DNA of 61,653 nt, from positions 1-61,653 of the forward strand of contig JAZSEH010000057.1 in assembly GCA_045531585.1 (NCBI GenBank), given 5' to 3'. The DNA comes from SIG587 sp045531585. Lineage in GTDB: Bacteria > Bacillota > Clostridia > Oscillospirales > Acutalibacteraceae. Every line of letters starts with the position of its first letter. Position 1 is the first letter of the stretch. Positions 43,930-52,746 of the stretch are shown one piece after another. Made by a program: the position numbers and the translations under genes. The notes beneath the pieces were generated by a model, which ran no database searches, was not told the DNA's origin, and saw only the letters and a list, made by a program, of their open reading frames with translations.

Positions 43930-44652
43930 ATGAAACGAATTTGCATTGCCGACCTACAGGTAGATATTGAATGCCGTTATGAAACACTTTTAAAACAGAC
44001 CGTACCCTACGAGCAGGGTGCGGATTTATCCCTGCCTGCAGATATAACCGTTGATCTTAGTGATGCCGATATTGACGGTGGAATCAGCAAATATAAAAGT
44101 CTTTCCCGCAATGATATTGAGTACGTCTATTCGGGTACACGTTTTTATAAAGATCTGCTTGCCTTTGACGGAATGATGGTGCACTCCTCCGCGGTGGTAA
44201 AAAACGGATATGCATATCTTTTTTCTGCTGATCCGGGAACGGGCAAATCTACCCATACCTCCCTTTGGCTTGAAGCCTTTGGTGATGACGCTTTCATTAT
44301 AAATGACGATAAGCCTGCACTTCGTATTATTGACGGTCAGGTCTATGTTTACGGCACACCCTTCAGCGGTAAAACCGACCTGAACGTAAACACCAGGGCA
44401 AAGCTTGGGGGAATATGCTTTTTGGAGCGTAGTGAGGAAAATTGGATAAAGCCTATAACAGGGGCGGAGGCAATTATGCTTATCCTCCGTCAGACACTGC
44501 ACAAGTTGGATAATGAGCAAATGCCTAAAATGCTTGAATTACTTGACAGGATTCTTTCCACCGCACCCCTTTACAGAATGGGCTGTAACATAAGCAGGGA
44601 AGCGGTTGAGCTTGCCTATAATACTATGAAAAGAGCGCATACCGATGCATAG
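43930..44652 (+). CDS. HprK/PEPCK-like P-loop protein (orphan kinase-like)
   Basis: A 240-aa protein with the HPr-kinase/PEP-carboxykinase fold. The P-loop is SADPGTGKST near residue 99, preceded by MVHSSAVV and followed by INDDKPALRI and GTPFSGKTDLNVN. It lacks the N-terminal domain of true HprK, which is encoded separately at 35614. Such short homologues accompany peptide-modification loci in other Firmicutes (for example lasso-peptide kinases), but no precursor peptide or cyclase is near here. Its stop overlaps the S24/S26-like gene by 8 bp, so they act together. The substrate is unknown. Confidence 0.7.
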   Translation: MKRICIADLQVDIECRYETLLKQTVPYEQGADLSLPADITVDLSDADIDGGISKYKSLSRNDIEYVYSGTRFYKDLLAFDGMMVHSSAVVKNGYAYLFSADPGTGKSTHTSLWLEAFGDDAFIINDDKPALRIIDGQVYVYGTPFSGKTDLNVNTRAKLGGICFLERSEENWIKPITGAEAIMLILRQTLHKLDNEQMPKMLELLDRILSTAPLYRMGCNISREAVELAYNTMKRAHTDA

Positions 44653-45106
44653 AGTTGACCTTATAGAAATGCTCCCTGCAATGGAGGAAATGCTCCGTGC
44701 AGGCGGTGAGGTCACCTTCACGGTGGAGGGCAGCAGTATGCTCCCCACAATGACAGGTGGCAGAGATTCAGTTACCCTTGTAAAGCCTGAGGGAAGGCTT
44801 AAGAAATACGATATTCCTCTTTATAGGCGGGATAACGGAAAGTTTGTACTTCACAGGGTGGTAAAGGTAACCGAAACGGGCTATATTATGTGCGGTGATA
44901 ACCAGTACGTAAACGAGAGCGGTATTACCGATGCACACCTTATTGGCCTTGTGACCTCATTTAGCAGAAACGGAGAGAAAATAGACGTTAATAAGCTTTC
45001 ATATAAAATATATTCTCATTTATTCTGTTGTCCCTTGGCTAAATTCTTAAAGCACGTCAAAGCATCACTGTGCTGTAGAATTAAAAGGCTTTTACGCAGG
45101 AGATAG
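44645..45106 (+). CDS. Soluble S24/S26 peptidase-like protein
   Basis: A 153-aa protein with signal-peptidase-fold motifs: GSSMLPT with the nucleophile serine at 31, VLHRVV with histidine at about 70 in place of the usual lysine, and CGDNQ near residue 83. It has no N-terminal membrane anchor. The C-terminus is rich in cysteines and basic residues. A Ser-His dyad is known in archaeal and SipW-type enzymes. Whether this one cleaves peptides is uncertain. It is translationally coupled to the HprK-like gene. Confidence 0.7.
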   Translation: MHRVDLIEMLPAMEEMLRAGGEVTFTVEGSSMLPTMTGGRDSVTLVKPEGRLKKYDIPLYRRDNGKFVLHRVVKVTETGYIMCGDNQYVNESGITDAHLIGLVTSFSRNGEKIDVNKLSYKIYSHLFCCPLAKFLKHVKASLCCRIKRLLRRR

Positions 45107-45110
45107 GCTT

Positions 45111-46067
45111 ATGAACGAAAAGCTTTTAAAGGCTATTTCTCAGATTACCGATGAGGAAAAACGTCTGCTCAGCGGCGGAAGCATTGATAAAAGCAGCTAT
45201 TCCTCCACAGGGGATTTCGTTATTGACAGCGCCCATCTTGTGCGTCGCGGTAAGCCTGTAACGGTGCGTACCCATACACGCTTTACAGATTTTCCCCGTC
45301 ATACCCATAATTATATAGAAATAATATATATGTGCAAGGGTAAGACGGTGCATACCGTAAACGATACCTGTACCATTGAGCTTAAGGAAGGGGAACTGCT
45401 GTTTCTTAACAATCACGCCAGTCACTGTGTGGCAAGGGCTGAAAGGGAAGATATAGCCGTAAACCTTATAGTTTTGCCTGAGTTTTTTGAAAGGGCACTT
45501 CAAAGCTGTGGCGGAGATAATCCCTTAAGTAATTTTCTGCTCAGCGGGCTAAGCGGTAGTGATAAGGGAATAGACTACCTCCATTTTAAGGTGGCGGATA
45601 TCCTGCCTGTGCAAAACCTTATGGAGAACATTATTTGGAGCTTCCATAAAAAGCAGGCCAACAACCGCACCTTGAATGAGGCCACACTTGGACTGTTGTT
45701 TTTACATCTTTTAAATTTTACACATTGCCTTGATACAGGTGATAATACGCAGGTTAATAACGCCCTTGTGGTGGCGGTGCTCCACGAAATTGAGGAAAAT
45801 TATAAAAATGCACGGCTTGATGGCGTTGCCGCACAGTATAACGTATCGGTAGCCTACCTTAGCCGACTTGTAAGGCAGATAACGGGCAAAACCTTTAAGG
45901 AGCTGCTTGTGGAAAAGCGCTTTTTAAAGGCTGCAAAACTTTTGCGCGAAACCCGTCTAACCGTTGCGGATATTGCCGCTGCGGTGGGATATGAAAATAT
46001 AAGCTACTTTCACCGCACCTTCTTAAAACGCTACGGGATAAGCCCGTCACAATATAGAATAGGTTAA
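45111..46067 (+). CDS. AraC-family regulator, likely of the rhamnose genes
   Basis: A 318-aa protein with an N-terminal cupin sensor domain (RHTHNYIEIIYMCKGKTVHTV) and two C-terminal helix-turn-helix motifs (LDGVAAQYNVSVAYLSRLVRQITG and VADIAAAVGYENISYFHRTFLKRYG). It sits 80 bp before rhaB, in the same direction and separated by a terminator. I infer that it activates rhaBAD in response to L-rhamnose. Confidence 0.82.
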   Translation: MNEKLLKAISQITDEEKRLLSGGSIDKSSYSSTGDFVIDSAHLVRRGKPVTVRTHTRFTDFPRHTHNYIEIIYMCKGKTVHTVNDTCTIELKEGELLFLNNHASHCVARAEREDIAVNLIVLPEFFERALQSCGGDNPLSNFLLSGLSGSDKGIDYLHFKVADILPVQNLMENIIWSFHKKQANNRTLNEATLGLLFLHLLNFTHCLDTGDNTQVNNALVVAVLHEIEENYKNARLDGVAAQYNVSVAYLSRLVRQITGKTFKELLVEKRFLKAAKLLRETRLTVADIAAAVGYENISYFHRTFLKRYGISPSQYRIG

Positions 46068-46106
46068 ATAAGGACTTAAAATTTGTTAAAATTAAGTCCT
46101 TATTTT
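46066..46106 (+). terminator. Inverted repeat after the AraC gene: terminator, possibly also a control site
   Basis: 13-14-bp arms AATAAGGACTTAA and TTAAGTCCTTATT. The 5' arm overlaps the AraC stop and the 3' arm covers the -35 position of the rhaB promoter, so it may also bind protein. Confidence 0.7.
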
Positions 46107-46128
46107 ATCTTGTGCAATGATATATAAT
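46100..46128 (+). promoter_or_regulatory. Putative activator-dependent promoter of rhaBAD
   Basis: A good TATAAT (46123-46128) has only TTATTT at -35 with 17-nt spacing. This is expected where an AraC-type activator is needed. Confidence 0.45.
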
Positions 46129-46147
46129 AACTTTGGGGGAATACATT

Positions 46148-47542
46148 ATGACGTACTATCTTGCTATTGACATCGGCGCCTCCAGCGGCCGCCACATTTT
46201 AGGAAGCCTTAAAGACGGCAAATACGTTTTAGAGGAGGTATACCGCTTTGAAAACGGCTACTCCGAAAAAAACGGACATTTTTGCTGGGATATTGATGCT
46301 TTAAAGGAAAACGTTATTGCAGGTATTGCAAAATGTAAGGAAATCGGCAAGCTGCCCAAAACCGTTGGCATTGATACCTGGGGCGTTGATTTTGCTCTCC
46401 TTGATGAAAATGATCAGCTTATAGGTGATACCGTTGCCTACCGTGATAAGCGTACTCAGGGTGTTCCCGAAATGCTTGAAAAGGCGATATCCTTTCAGGA
46501 GCTTTATTCAAGGGCAGGTATTCAGAAGCAACCCTATAATACCATATACCAGCTTCTTGCTCTTAAGGAAGAAGCGCCTGAGCAGCTTGAAAGGGCAAAA
46601 ACCCTTCTGCTTATGCCTGAGTATTTAAGCTTTGTACTCACGGGAGTTAAGAAAAACGAATACACTAACGCTACCACCACCTCCCTTGTAAATGCTGAGT
46701 CTAAGCAGTGGGACAGAGAGCTTATTGTTTCCCTTGGACTGCCTGAACATATTTTTGGTGAGCTGTGTGCTCCGGGAAGCACCGTGGGTGAGTTTTCAAA
46801 GGAAATTGCCCAAAGGGTAGGCTTTAACGCCACCGTTGTTTTTCCCGCAACACACGATACCGGCAGTGCTTTTATGGCCGTTCCCGCAAGGGATGAGCAG
46901 GCAGTTTACATAAGCTCTGGCACCTGGAGCCTTCTTGGCACCGAAAGTATGGTGCCCAACACCTCTGATATAAGCTGTAAGGCCAATTTCACCAATGAGG
47001 GCGGCTATGCGTACCGCTACCGTTACCTTAAAAACATAATGGGCCTTTGGATGATACAGTCCATTCGCCGTAATCTTGATAAAAAGTATTCCTTTGCTCA
47101 GCTTGAGGAAATGGCAAAGGAAAGCGCTTACTTTACCTCCACAGTGGACGTAAACGATAACTGCTTCTTAGCCCCCGAAAGTATGATAGACGAGGTAAAA
47201 AACTATTGTGCAAGAACAGGTCAGGCAGTGCCAAATACCGTGGGAGAGGTTATGCAGTGCGTATACGTAAGCCTTGCAAAATGCTACAGCTCTGCCATTA
47301 AAAATCTCGAACAGATAATGGACAGAAAATACACCTCGGTTAACATTGTGGGCGGCGGCAGTAAAGATGGTTATTTAAATTCCCTTACCGCAAAGTACAC
47401 GGGGCTGCCCGTTTTTGCAGGCCCTACCGAGGGTACCGCCCTTGGTAACCTTATGTGCCAGATGATAGCTGACGGTAGATTTGCAGACCTTAGCTCGGCA
47501 CGAGCCGCAATAAAAGAAAGCTTTGAAATAAAAACCTTTTAA
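46148..47542 (+). CDS. rhaB: Rhamnulokinase
   Basis: A 464-aa FGGY-family sugar kinase phosphorylating L-rhamnulose. AIDIGASSGRHILG is the phosphate motif, and VGIDTWGVDFALL, FPATHDTGSAF and VNIVGGGSKDGYLN follow. The start at ATG 46148 comes after GGGGGA, and the TTG at 46133 is rejected. It is first of rhaB-rhaA-rhaD. Confidence 0.93.
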   Translation: MTYYLAIDIGASSGRHILGSLKDGKYVLEEVYRFENGYSEKNGHFCWDIDALKENVIAGIAKCKEIGKLPKTVGIDTWGVDFALLDENDQLIGDTVAYRDKRTQGVPEMLEKAISFQELYSRAGIQKQPYNTIYQLLALKEEAPEQLERAKTLLLMPEYLSFVLTGVKKNEYTNATTTSLVNAESKQWDRELIVSLGLPEHIFGELCAPGSTVGEFSKEIAQRVGFNATVVFPATHDTGSAFMAVPARDEQAVYISSGTWSLLGTESMVPNTSDISCKANFTNEGGYAYRYRYLKNIMGLWMIQSIRRNLDKKYSFAQLEEMAKESAYFTSTVDVNDNCFLAPESMIDEVKNYCARTGQAVPNTVGEVMQCVYVSLAKCYSSAIKNLEQIMDRKYTSVNIVGGGSKDGYLNSLTAKYTGLPVFAGPTEGTALGNLMCQMIADGRFADLSSARAAIKESFEIKTF

Positions 47543-47555
47543 AGGAGCATTAAAT

Positions 47556-48803
47556 ATGGAAAGATTCATTCAGGCAAAAAAACGCTATGAGGAGCTGGGT
47601 GTTAACGTTGACGCCGCCCTTGCCGCCCTTGAAAGCAAGGCCATAAGTATTCATTGCTGGCAGGGTGATGACGTTACCGGCTTTGAAAACTCAGGTTCCG
47701 CACTTTCAGGCGGTATTCAGGCAACGGGTAATTACCCCGGCAAGGCTACCACCCCTGAACAGCTTATGGCCGATTTTGACAAGGCAATCTCCCTTATCCC
47801 CGGTAAAAAGCGTATAAATCTCCACGCAAGCTATGCCATTTTTGAGGATGGCGAGTTTGCCGACAGGGACGCCCTTGAAACAAAGCATTTTGCCAAATGG
47901 ATAGAGTACGCCAAGTCTCGCGGAATAGGTATTGATTTTAACCCCACCTACTTTAGCCATCCAATGGTTAAGGACGGTCTTACCCTTTCAAGTCCTGATG
48001 AAAGCGTGCGAAATTTCTGGATAAATCACGGTATTGCCTGCCGCCGCATAGCCCACGAGATAGGCCTTGCCCTTGGGGATAATGTGCTTAACAACGTTTG
48101 GATTCCCGACGGTCTTAAGGATATTCCTGCCGACCGCTTAGGCCCCAGACTTCGCCTGAAGGATAGCCTTGATAAGATATTTGCCGAAAAGTATGATAAC
48201 GTTATTGACTGTGTGGAAAGCAAGGTTTTCGGTATTGGTGTGGAGGCATACACCGTAGGCAGTAACGAATTTTATATGAGCTATGCCGCCTCCCATCCCG
48301 GTGTCTATAACCTGCTTGATAACGGTCATTATCATCCTACAGAGGTTATAAGTGATAAAATACCCGCCATACTTGCCTTCTTTGATAAAATACCCCTCCA
48401 CGTTACCCGTCCTATGCGTTGGGACTCTGACCACGTTGTGCTTTTTGAGGACGAAATTAAGGAGATTGCAAAGGAAATAGTAAGAAACGAAGCCCTTGAT
48501 AAGGTGCTTATAGGTCTTGACTTCTTTGATGCATCCATTAACCGTATTGCCGCTTGGGTGATAGGTACAAGAAGTATGCAAAAGGCTCTGCTTTATGCCC
48601 TGCTTATTCCCCATAAAAGGCTTAAAGAATTACAGGATGAAAACAACTTTACCGAAATTCTTATGCTTAATGAAGAACTTAAAACCTGCCCCTTTGGAGA
48701 TATTTGGGAGCATTACTGCAGAACTCAAAATGTGCCCACAAATGAAAAGTGGTTTGATGAGGTTAAGCTTTACGAAAAAGAAGTTCTTTCAAAGAGAGGT
48801 TAA
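47556..48803 (+). CDS. rhaA: L-rhamnose isomerase
   Basis: A 415-aa metal-dependent isomerase turning L-rhamnose to L-rhamnulose. ISIHCWQGDDVTGFE, GIDFNPTYFSHP, LLDNGHYHPTE and RPMRWDSDHVV hold the metal ligands. Length is typical. An AAAGGAG site precedes it, 13 bp after rhaB. Confidence 0.95.
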   Translation: MERFIQAKKRYEELGVNVDAALAALESKAISIHCWQGDDVTGFENSGSALSGGIQATGNYPGKATTPEQLMADFDKAISLIPGKKRINLHASYAIFEDGEFADRDALETKHFAKWIEYAKSRGIGIDFNPTYFSHPMVKDGLTLSSPDESVRNFWINHGIACRRIAHEIGLALGDNVLNNVWIPDGLKDIPADRLGPRLRLKDSLDKIFAEKYDNVIDCVESKVFGIGVEAYTVGSNEFYMSYAASHPGVYNLLDNGHYHPTEVISDKIPAILAFFDKIPLHVTRPMRWDSDHVVLFEDEIKEIAKEIVRNEALDKVLIGLDFFDASINRIAAWVIGTRSMQKALLYALLIPHKRLKELQDENNFTEILMLNEELKTCPFGDIWEHYCRTQNVPTNEKWFDEVKLYEKEVLSKRG

Positions 48804-48808
48804 ATATT

Positions 48809-49633
48809 ATGTCTATTCTGGATGTTGAAGTAATAAAGGGATATATCAGAATGTGTAATGACGGTTGGGAACAGGGTTGGCACGAGCGTAACGGCGGCAA
48901 CCTTACCTACCGTATGCGTGAGGAGGAGGTAGCCCAGTGCCGACCCTTCTTTAATAAGAACCCAGGTGAATGGGTGAATATGGGTGTTCAGGCCGATAAT
49001 TTAAAGGGAGAGTACTTTATTTCCACAGGCTCCGGCAAGTTCTTTCGCAACGTTATTCTTGCACCGCAGGATAATATCTGCATTGTTGAAATAAACGATA
49101 AGGGCGACAGCTATCGTATAGTATGGGGACTTGAAAAGGGTGGCAGACCCACAAGTGAGTTTCCAAGTCACTTTATGAACCACAGCGTGCGCAAGGCCGC
49201 AACCGGTGGGGAATACCGCGTTATATATCACGCACACACCCCAAGCCTTATTGCCCTTACATACGTTTTGCCACTTACCTCCAAGGCATTTACAAGGGTG
49301 CTTTGGCAAAGTGCAACCGAGTGTCCCGTGGTTTTCCCCGGCGGAGTAGGAGTTGTGGAGTGGATGGTGCCCGGTGGTGCAGATATTGCAATGGCCACAA
49401 GTGAGCTTATGAAAAAGTACGATGCCGCCGTATGGGCACACCACGGTCTTTTCTGTTCAGGTCCTGATTTTGATATTACCTTCGGTCTTATGCACACAAT
49501 AGAAAAGGCAGCCGACATTTATGTGCGTGCACTTTCCTGCGGTCAGGGAATCCGTCAGACCATAAGTGATGACAATATGCGCGCCATTGCCAAGGATTTC
49601 GGCCTTGAGCTTAACGAGGAATTTTTAGACTGA
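48809..49633 (+). CDS. rhaD: Rhamnulose-1-phosphate aldolase
   Basis: A 274-aa class II aldolase giving dihydroxyacetone phosphate and L-lactaldehyde. The N-terminal WHERNGGNLTYR phosphate site, YHAHTPSLIALT zinc histidines and AHHGLFCSG third zinc ligand are present. No lactaldehyde reductase or rhamnose transporter is in the window. Confidence 0.94.
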   Translation: MSILDVEVIKGYIRMCNDGWEQGWHERNGGNLTYRMREEEVAQCRPFFNKNPGEWVNMGVQADNLKGEYFISTGSGKFFRNVILAPQDNICIVEINDKGDSYRIVWGLEKGGRPTSEFPSHFMNHSVRKAATGGEYRVIYHAHTPSLIALTYVLPLTSKAFTRVLWQSATECPVVFPGGVGVVEWMVPGGADIAMATSELMKKYDAAVWAHHGLFCSGPDFDITFGLMHTIEKAADIYVRALSCGQGIRQTISDDNMRAIAKDFGLELNEEFLD

Positions 49634-49636
49634 TTA

Positions 49637-49665
49637 TTGTAAAAACTTAATAAATATGGTATACT
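49637..49665 (+). promoter_or_regulatory. Sigma-A promoter of the AI-2E transporter gene
   Basis: TTGTAA - 17 nt - TATACT. The -35 box is just after the rhaD stop. Confidence 0.7.
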
Positions 49666-49704
49666 ATCATTGTATGTAAGTATTTTTCGGTGAGGTAGTG
49701 ACCT

Positions 49705-50829
49705 ATGAAGCTTGATTGGAAAACTTGTTTTAAGGTTGGAGTAAGTGTTTTTGTGCTTTTCCTATGCATAACCTATTGGCCAACGGTTGGTGGGTTTATA
49801 TCAAGGCTTATAGGTGCGGCCTCACCTCTTTTTATAGGCTTTGGTATAGCCTACGTGCTAAACATTCTGTTAACAAGCTATGAAAGACTGTATTTTCCAA
49901 AATCCACGAAAAAAGCGGTGCTTGTTACCAGAAGGCCTGTTTGTATCACCCTTTCTATAGTTACCCTCCTTGCCATAATAGGTCTTGTGGTAGGTCTTGT
50001 GGTGCCTCAGCTAATTTCTGCGGTACAGCTTATAATTTCCCTTTTACCGGGTGCGGTGCAAACTATTATTGATGCTATTTCAGGTATTGAATGGATATCT
50101 GATGAATTCATATCCACCCTTTCCTCCCTAGATTGGAAGGGCGGTATCTCTCAGATAATGAACGTATTAACCTCAGGTCTGGGCGGTGTGGTGGACGTGG
50201 TAATAACCACCGTTACCTCGGTGTTTTCAGGCATAATCACTGCATTTATAAGTATTATATTCTCGGTGTACCTGCTTTCCTCTAAGGATAAGCTTTTGAA
50301 TCAGGCTAACCGTCTCTCAGCAAGATATATGAAAAAGACCTGGTGCGATAAGGCGCGTTACGTTTTATCGGTTATGAATCAAAGCTTCCGCCGTTATATA
50401 GTAGGACAGTGTACCGAGGCCTTGATTTTAGGCGTTTTATGCTTTGGCGGTATGTTGCTTTTTCGTTTGCCATACGCCCCTATGATAAGCGCCCTTGTAG
50501 CCTTTACCGCCCTTATCCCTGTAGCAGGCGCTTATATCGGCGCAGGTGTGGGCGCACTGATGATACTTACCGTATCTCCCTTTAAAGCCCTTATTTTCCT
50601 TGTATTTATAATTGTACTTCAGCAGCTTGAGGGTAATCTTATTTACCCTAAAGTGGTGGGCTCCTCTATAGGAATGCCGGGCATTTGGGTGCTGGCCGCA
50701 GTTACCTTGGGCGGAGGTATATTCGGCGTTCTGGGTATGCTTCTTGGTGTGCCCCTTGCCGCAACAATTTACAGAATACTTAAAAATGATGTAAATAAAG
50801 GTGAGGCGGAAGTCACCTCACAACAATAG
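49705..50829 (+). CDS. AI-2E family transporter
   Basis: A 374-aa membrane protein with about seven or eight membrane segments: two near the N-terminus, one after the basic KSTKKAVLVTRRP loop, and a C-terminal cluster. The family signature regions QLEGNLIYPKVVGSSIGMPGIWVLAAVTLGGG and LIPVAGAYIGAGVGAL are present. Members export AI-2 or act as sodium/proton antiporters. The role here is open. A terminator-like hairpin follows. Confidence 0.87.
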   Translation: MKLDWKTCFKVGVSVFVLFLCITYWPTVGGFISRLIGAASPLFIGFGIAYVLNILLTSYERLYFPKSTKKAVLVTRRPVCITLSIVTLLAIIGLVVGLVVPQLISAVQLIISLLPGAVQTIIDAISGIEWISDEFISTLSSLDWKGGISQIMNVLTSGLGGVVDVVITTVTSVFSGIITAFISIIFSVYLLSSKDKLLNQANRLSARYMKKTWCDKARYVLSVMNQSFRRYIVGQCTEALILGVLCFGGMLLFRLPYAPMISALVAFTALIPVAGAYIGAGVGALMILTVSPFKALIFLVFIIVLQQLEGNLIYPKVVGSSIGMPGIWVLAAVTLGGGIFGVLGMLLGVPLAATIYRILKNDVNKGEAEVTSQQ

Positions 50830-50844
50830 CTTTTAGCAAAATTT

Positions 50845-50881
50845 ACACTCCTTCATACTATGGTATGAAGGAGTGTTTTTT
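50845..50881 (+). terminator. Terminator-like hairpin containing the next gene's SD
   Basis: Perfect 14-bp stem ACACTCCTTCATAC / GTATGAAGGAGTGT, loop TATG, then T5. The AAGGAG at 50868-50873 is within the 3' arm, 8 nt before the ATG of the next gene. Confidence 0.85.
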
Positions 50882-51367
50882 ATGACCGAAAAGACAATAG
50901 AGGATTATAAAAGAGAACTTGCCGAAATGCACAAAAGGGCAAGACCTGTTGTGGCTCAGCCACTGCCTTGGGTGGGCGACTCTGATGCTTCGGGACGGGG
51001 AACGGTAATATTTCTTATAACCTCAGGCAGGGGTGCGCTGCCTGTATCGGGGGCGCAGGTAACGGTATCGAAAGCAGGGGAGCAGCTTGCAGTTCTGCGC
51101 ACCAACGAAAGCGGGCAAACTACACCCTTTAGCCTGCCTGCTCCAAAGCGTGAGCTATCCGAGTCCCCAAGCACCTCAGGTGAGCCTGTGTATTCCCTGT
51201 ACGACGTTAGCATTACCGCCGAAGGCTTCGTTACACAGTTTCTGAAGGATATGCCCGTATTTGACGGCGTTACCTCGCTTCAAAGCGTACAACTGCTTAC
51301 TTCCACGGCATCAAACGGAAACTCAATACCGGATACTGTGGATGAAGCAAACCCATATAGGCTTTAA
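50882..51367 (+). CDS. Unknown protein with carboxypeptidase-regulatory-like beta domain
   Basis: A 161-aa protein with a polar N-terminus and a beta-rich segment (about residues 45-145; LPVSGAQVTVSKAGEQL, VYSLYDVSITAEGFVTQFLKDMPVFDGVTS) resembling carboxypeptidase-regulatory/transthyretin-like folds. There is no signal peptide. It is directly followed by the SpoIID-like/peptidoglycan-binding gene (11-bp gap), so they probably share a spore or wall role. The start codon lies at the foot of a terminator-like hairpin that includes its SD. Function not recognised. Confidence 0.65.
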   Translation: MTEKTIEDYKRELAEMHKRARPVVAQPLPWVGDSDASGRGTVIFLITSGRGALPVSGAQVTVSKAGEQLAVLRTNESGQTTPFSLPAPKRELSESPSTSGEPVYSLYDVSITAEGFVTQFLKDMPVFDGVTSLQSVQLLTSTASNGNSIPDTVDEANPYRL

Positions 51368-51378
51368 GGAGGATAAAT

Positions 51379-52746
51379 ATGGCAATACTTAATCCTGTTA
51401 TTCCCGAATTTATAACCGTACATTTGGGGGCACCCACCGCCTCTGCGGAAAACGTAACGGTGCCCTTTACAGATTATATTAAAAACGTGGCCTCAAGTGA
51501 GATATATCCCACCTGGCCCGAAAATGCACTCAGGGCCAATATCTATGCAATTATCTCATTTGCACTAAACAGAATATATACCGAGTGGTATCCCTCCCGT
51601 GGCTACGATTTTGACATAACCAATACTACCGCCTTTGATCAGGCCTTTGTTAGGGATAGAACGGTGTTTGAAAACATATCAAGAATAGTGGATGAAATAT
51701 TTAACAGCTATATTGTTAGACAGGGCTTTGTGGAGCCCTTTTTTGCGCAGTTCTGTAACGGCACAACCTCCACCTGTGATGGTCTTTCCCAGTGGGGCAC
51801 CGTTACCCTTGCGGGGCAGGGGCTTACCCCTTATGAGATACTGCAGAACTATTACGGGGATGACATAAACATAGTCTCCAACGTACCCGTAACCAATGTT
51901 GAACGCTCCTATCCCGGCAATCCCCTTCGTGTGGGTGACGCGGGAAACGACGTGAGCATTATCCAAACCCAGCTTAATGCGGTGGCACGAAATTATCCCG
52001 CCATTCCCCGTATTCAGGCGGTAACAGGGATTTTTGACGTAGCCACCGAGAACGCCGTGCGTAAATTTCAGGAAATATTCTTCCTTGACGTAAACGGTAT
52101 AGTGGATCAGGCTACCTGGTATAAAATAAAACAGTATTACGTAGGTGTGCGCCGCCTTGCAGAGCTTACAAGCCTTGGTGTTACCGCGGCAGACGTTACC
52201 CTGCCCTTTGAAAATGAGCTCGCCTCAGGCTCGTCGGGAATAGCGGTAACTACCCTGCAGTATTACCTGAACGTTATAGCATATTTTAATCCAAGCCTCA
52301 ATATTTTCCCCATTGACGGAGTGTTTGGCCCCTCTACCCTTAACGCCGTTAACAGCTTTCAAAGCTTTTACGGTCTACCCGTTACGGGCGTTGTTGACCG
52401 CCAAACCTGGAATTTAATAAGGCAGATATATTCCGATATTGAGCAGGGCCTGCCCGAGGGCTACAGTCAGGGTCTTGCCAAGGCGTATCCGGGCTACGTT
52501 TTATCAGAGGGGATGGAGGGCCCTGACGTTCGCGACCTGCAAACCTACCTTGCCTTAATATCCCAAAATATAGACGGAATACCTTCCGTGCAGGTGGACG
52601 GCATTTTCGGTCCTGCCACAACGGCGGCAGTCAGGGCTTTCCAAAGCCTGTACGGTCTTCCCGTAAACGGCACCGTAGGCCCTGCTACCTGGTTTTACAT
52701 CGGGAACGAGTACGATTTTTTATTGCGAAGCCAATCAGCAGTATAA
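51379..52746 (+). CDS. SpoIID/LytB-like domain protein with three peptidoglycan-binding repeats
   Basis: A 455-aa protein without a signal peptide. Residues about 45-165 look like a SpoIID-type domain (ENALRANIYAIISFALNR, FCNGTTSTCDGLSQWG). Three PG_binding_1 repeats follow at roughly 190-252, 285-355 and 380-448, each ending like GxFGPxTxxAVxxFQ...GLPVNGxVgPaTW. The combination suggests binding or lysis of spore cortex or wall. Lack of export signal fits mother-cell expression and deposition around the forespore. The neighbouring convergent ger operon supports a spore context. Its 3' end overlaps gerB by 62 bp. Confidence 0.75.
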   Translation: MAILNPVIPEFITVHLGAPTASAENVTVPFTDYIKNVASSEIYPTWPENALRANIYAIISFALNRIYTEWYPSRGYDFDITNTTAFDQAFVRDRTVFENISRIVDEIFNSYIVRQGFVEPFFAQFCNGTTSTCDGLSQWGTVTLAGQGLTPYEILQNYYGDDINIVSNVPVTNVERSYPGNPLRVGDAGNDVSIIQTQLNAVARNYPAIPRIQAVTGIFDVATENAVRKFQEIFFLDVNGIVDQATWYKIKQYYVGVRRLAELTSLGVTAADVTLPFENELASGSSGIAVTTLQYYLNVIAYFNPSLNIFPIDGVFGPSTLNAVNSFQSFYGLPVTGVVDRQTWNLIRQIYSDIEQGLPEGYSQGLAKAYPGYVLSEGMEGPDVRDLQTYLALISQNIDGIPSVQVDGIFGPATTAAVRAFQSLYGLPVNGTVGPATWFYIGNEYDFLLRSQSAV

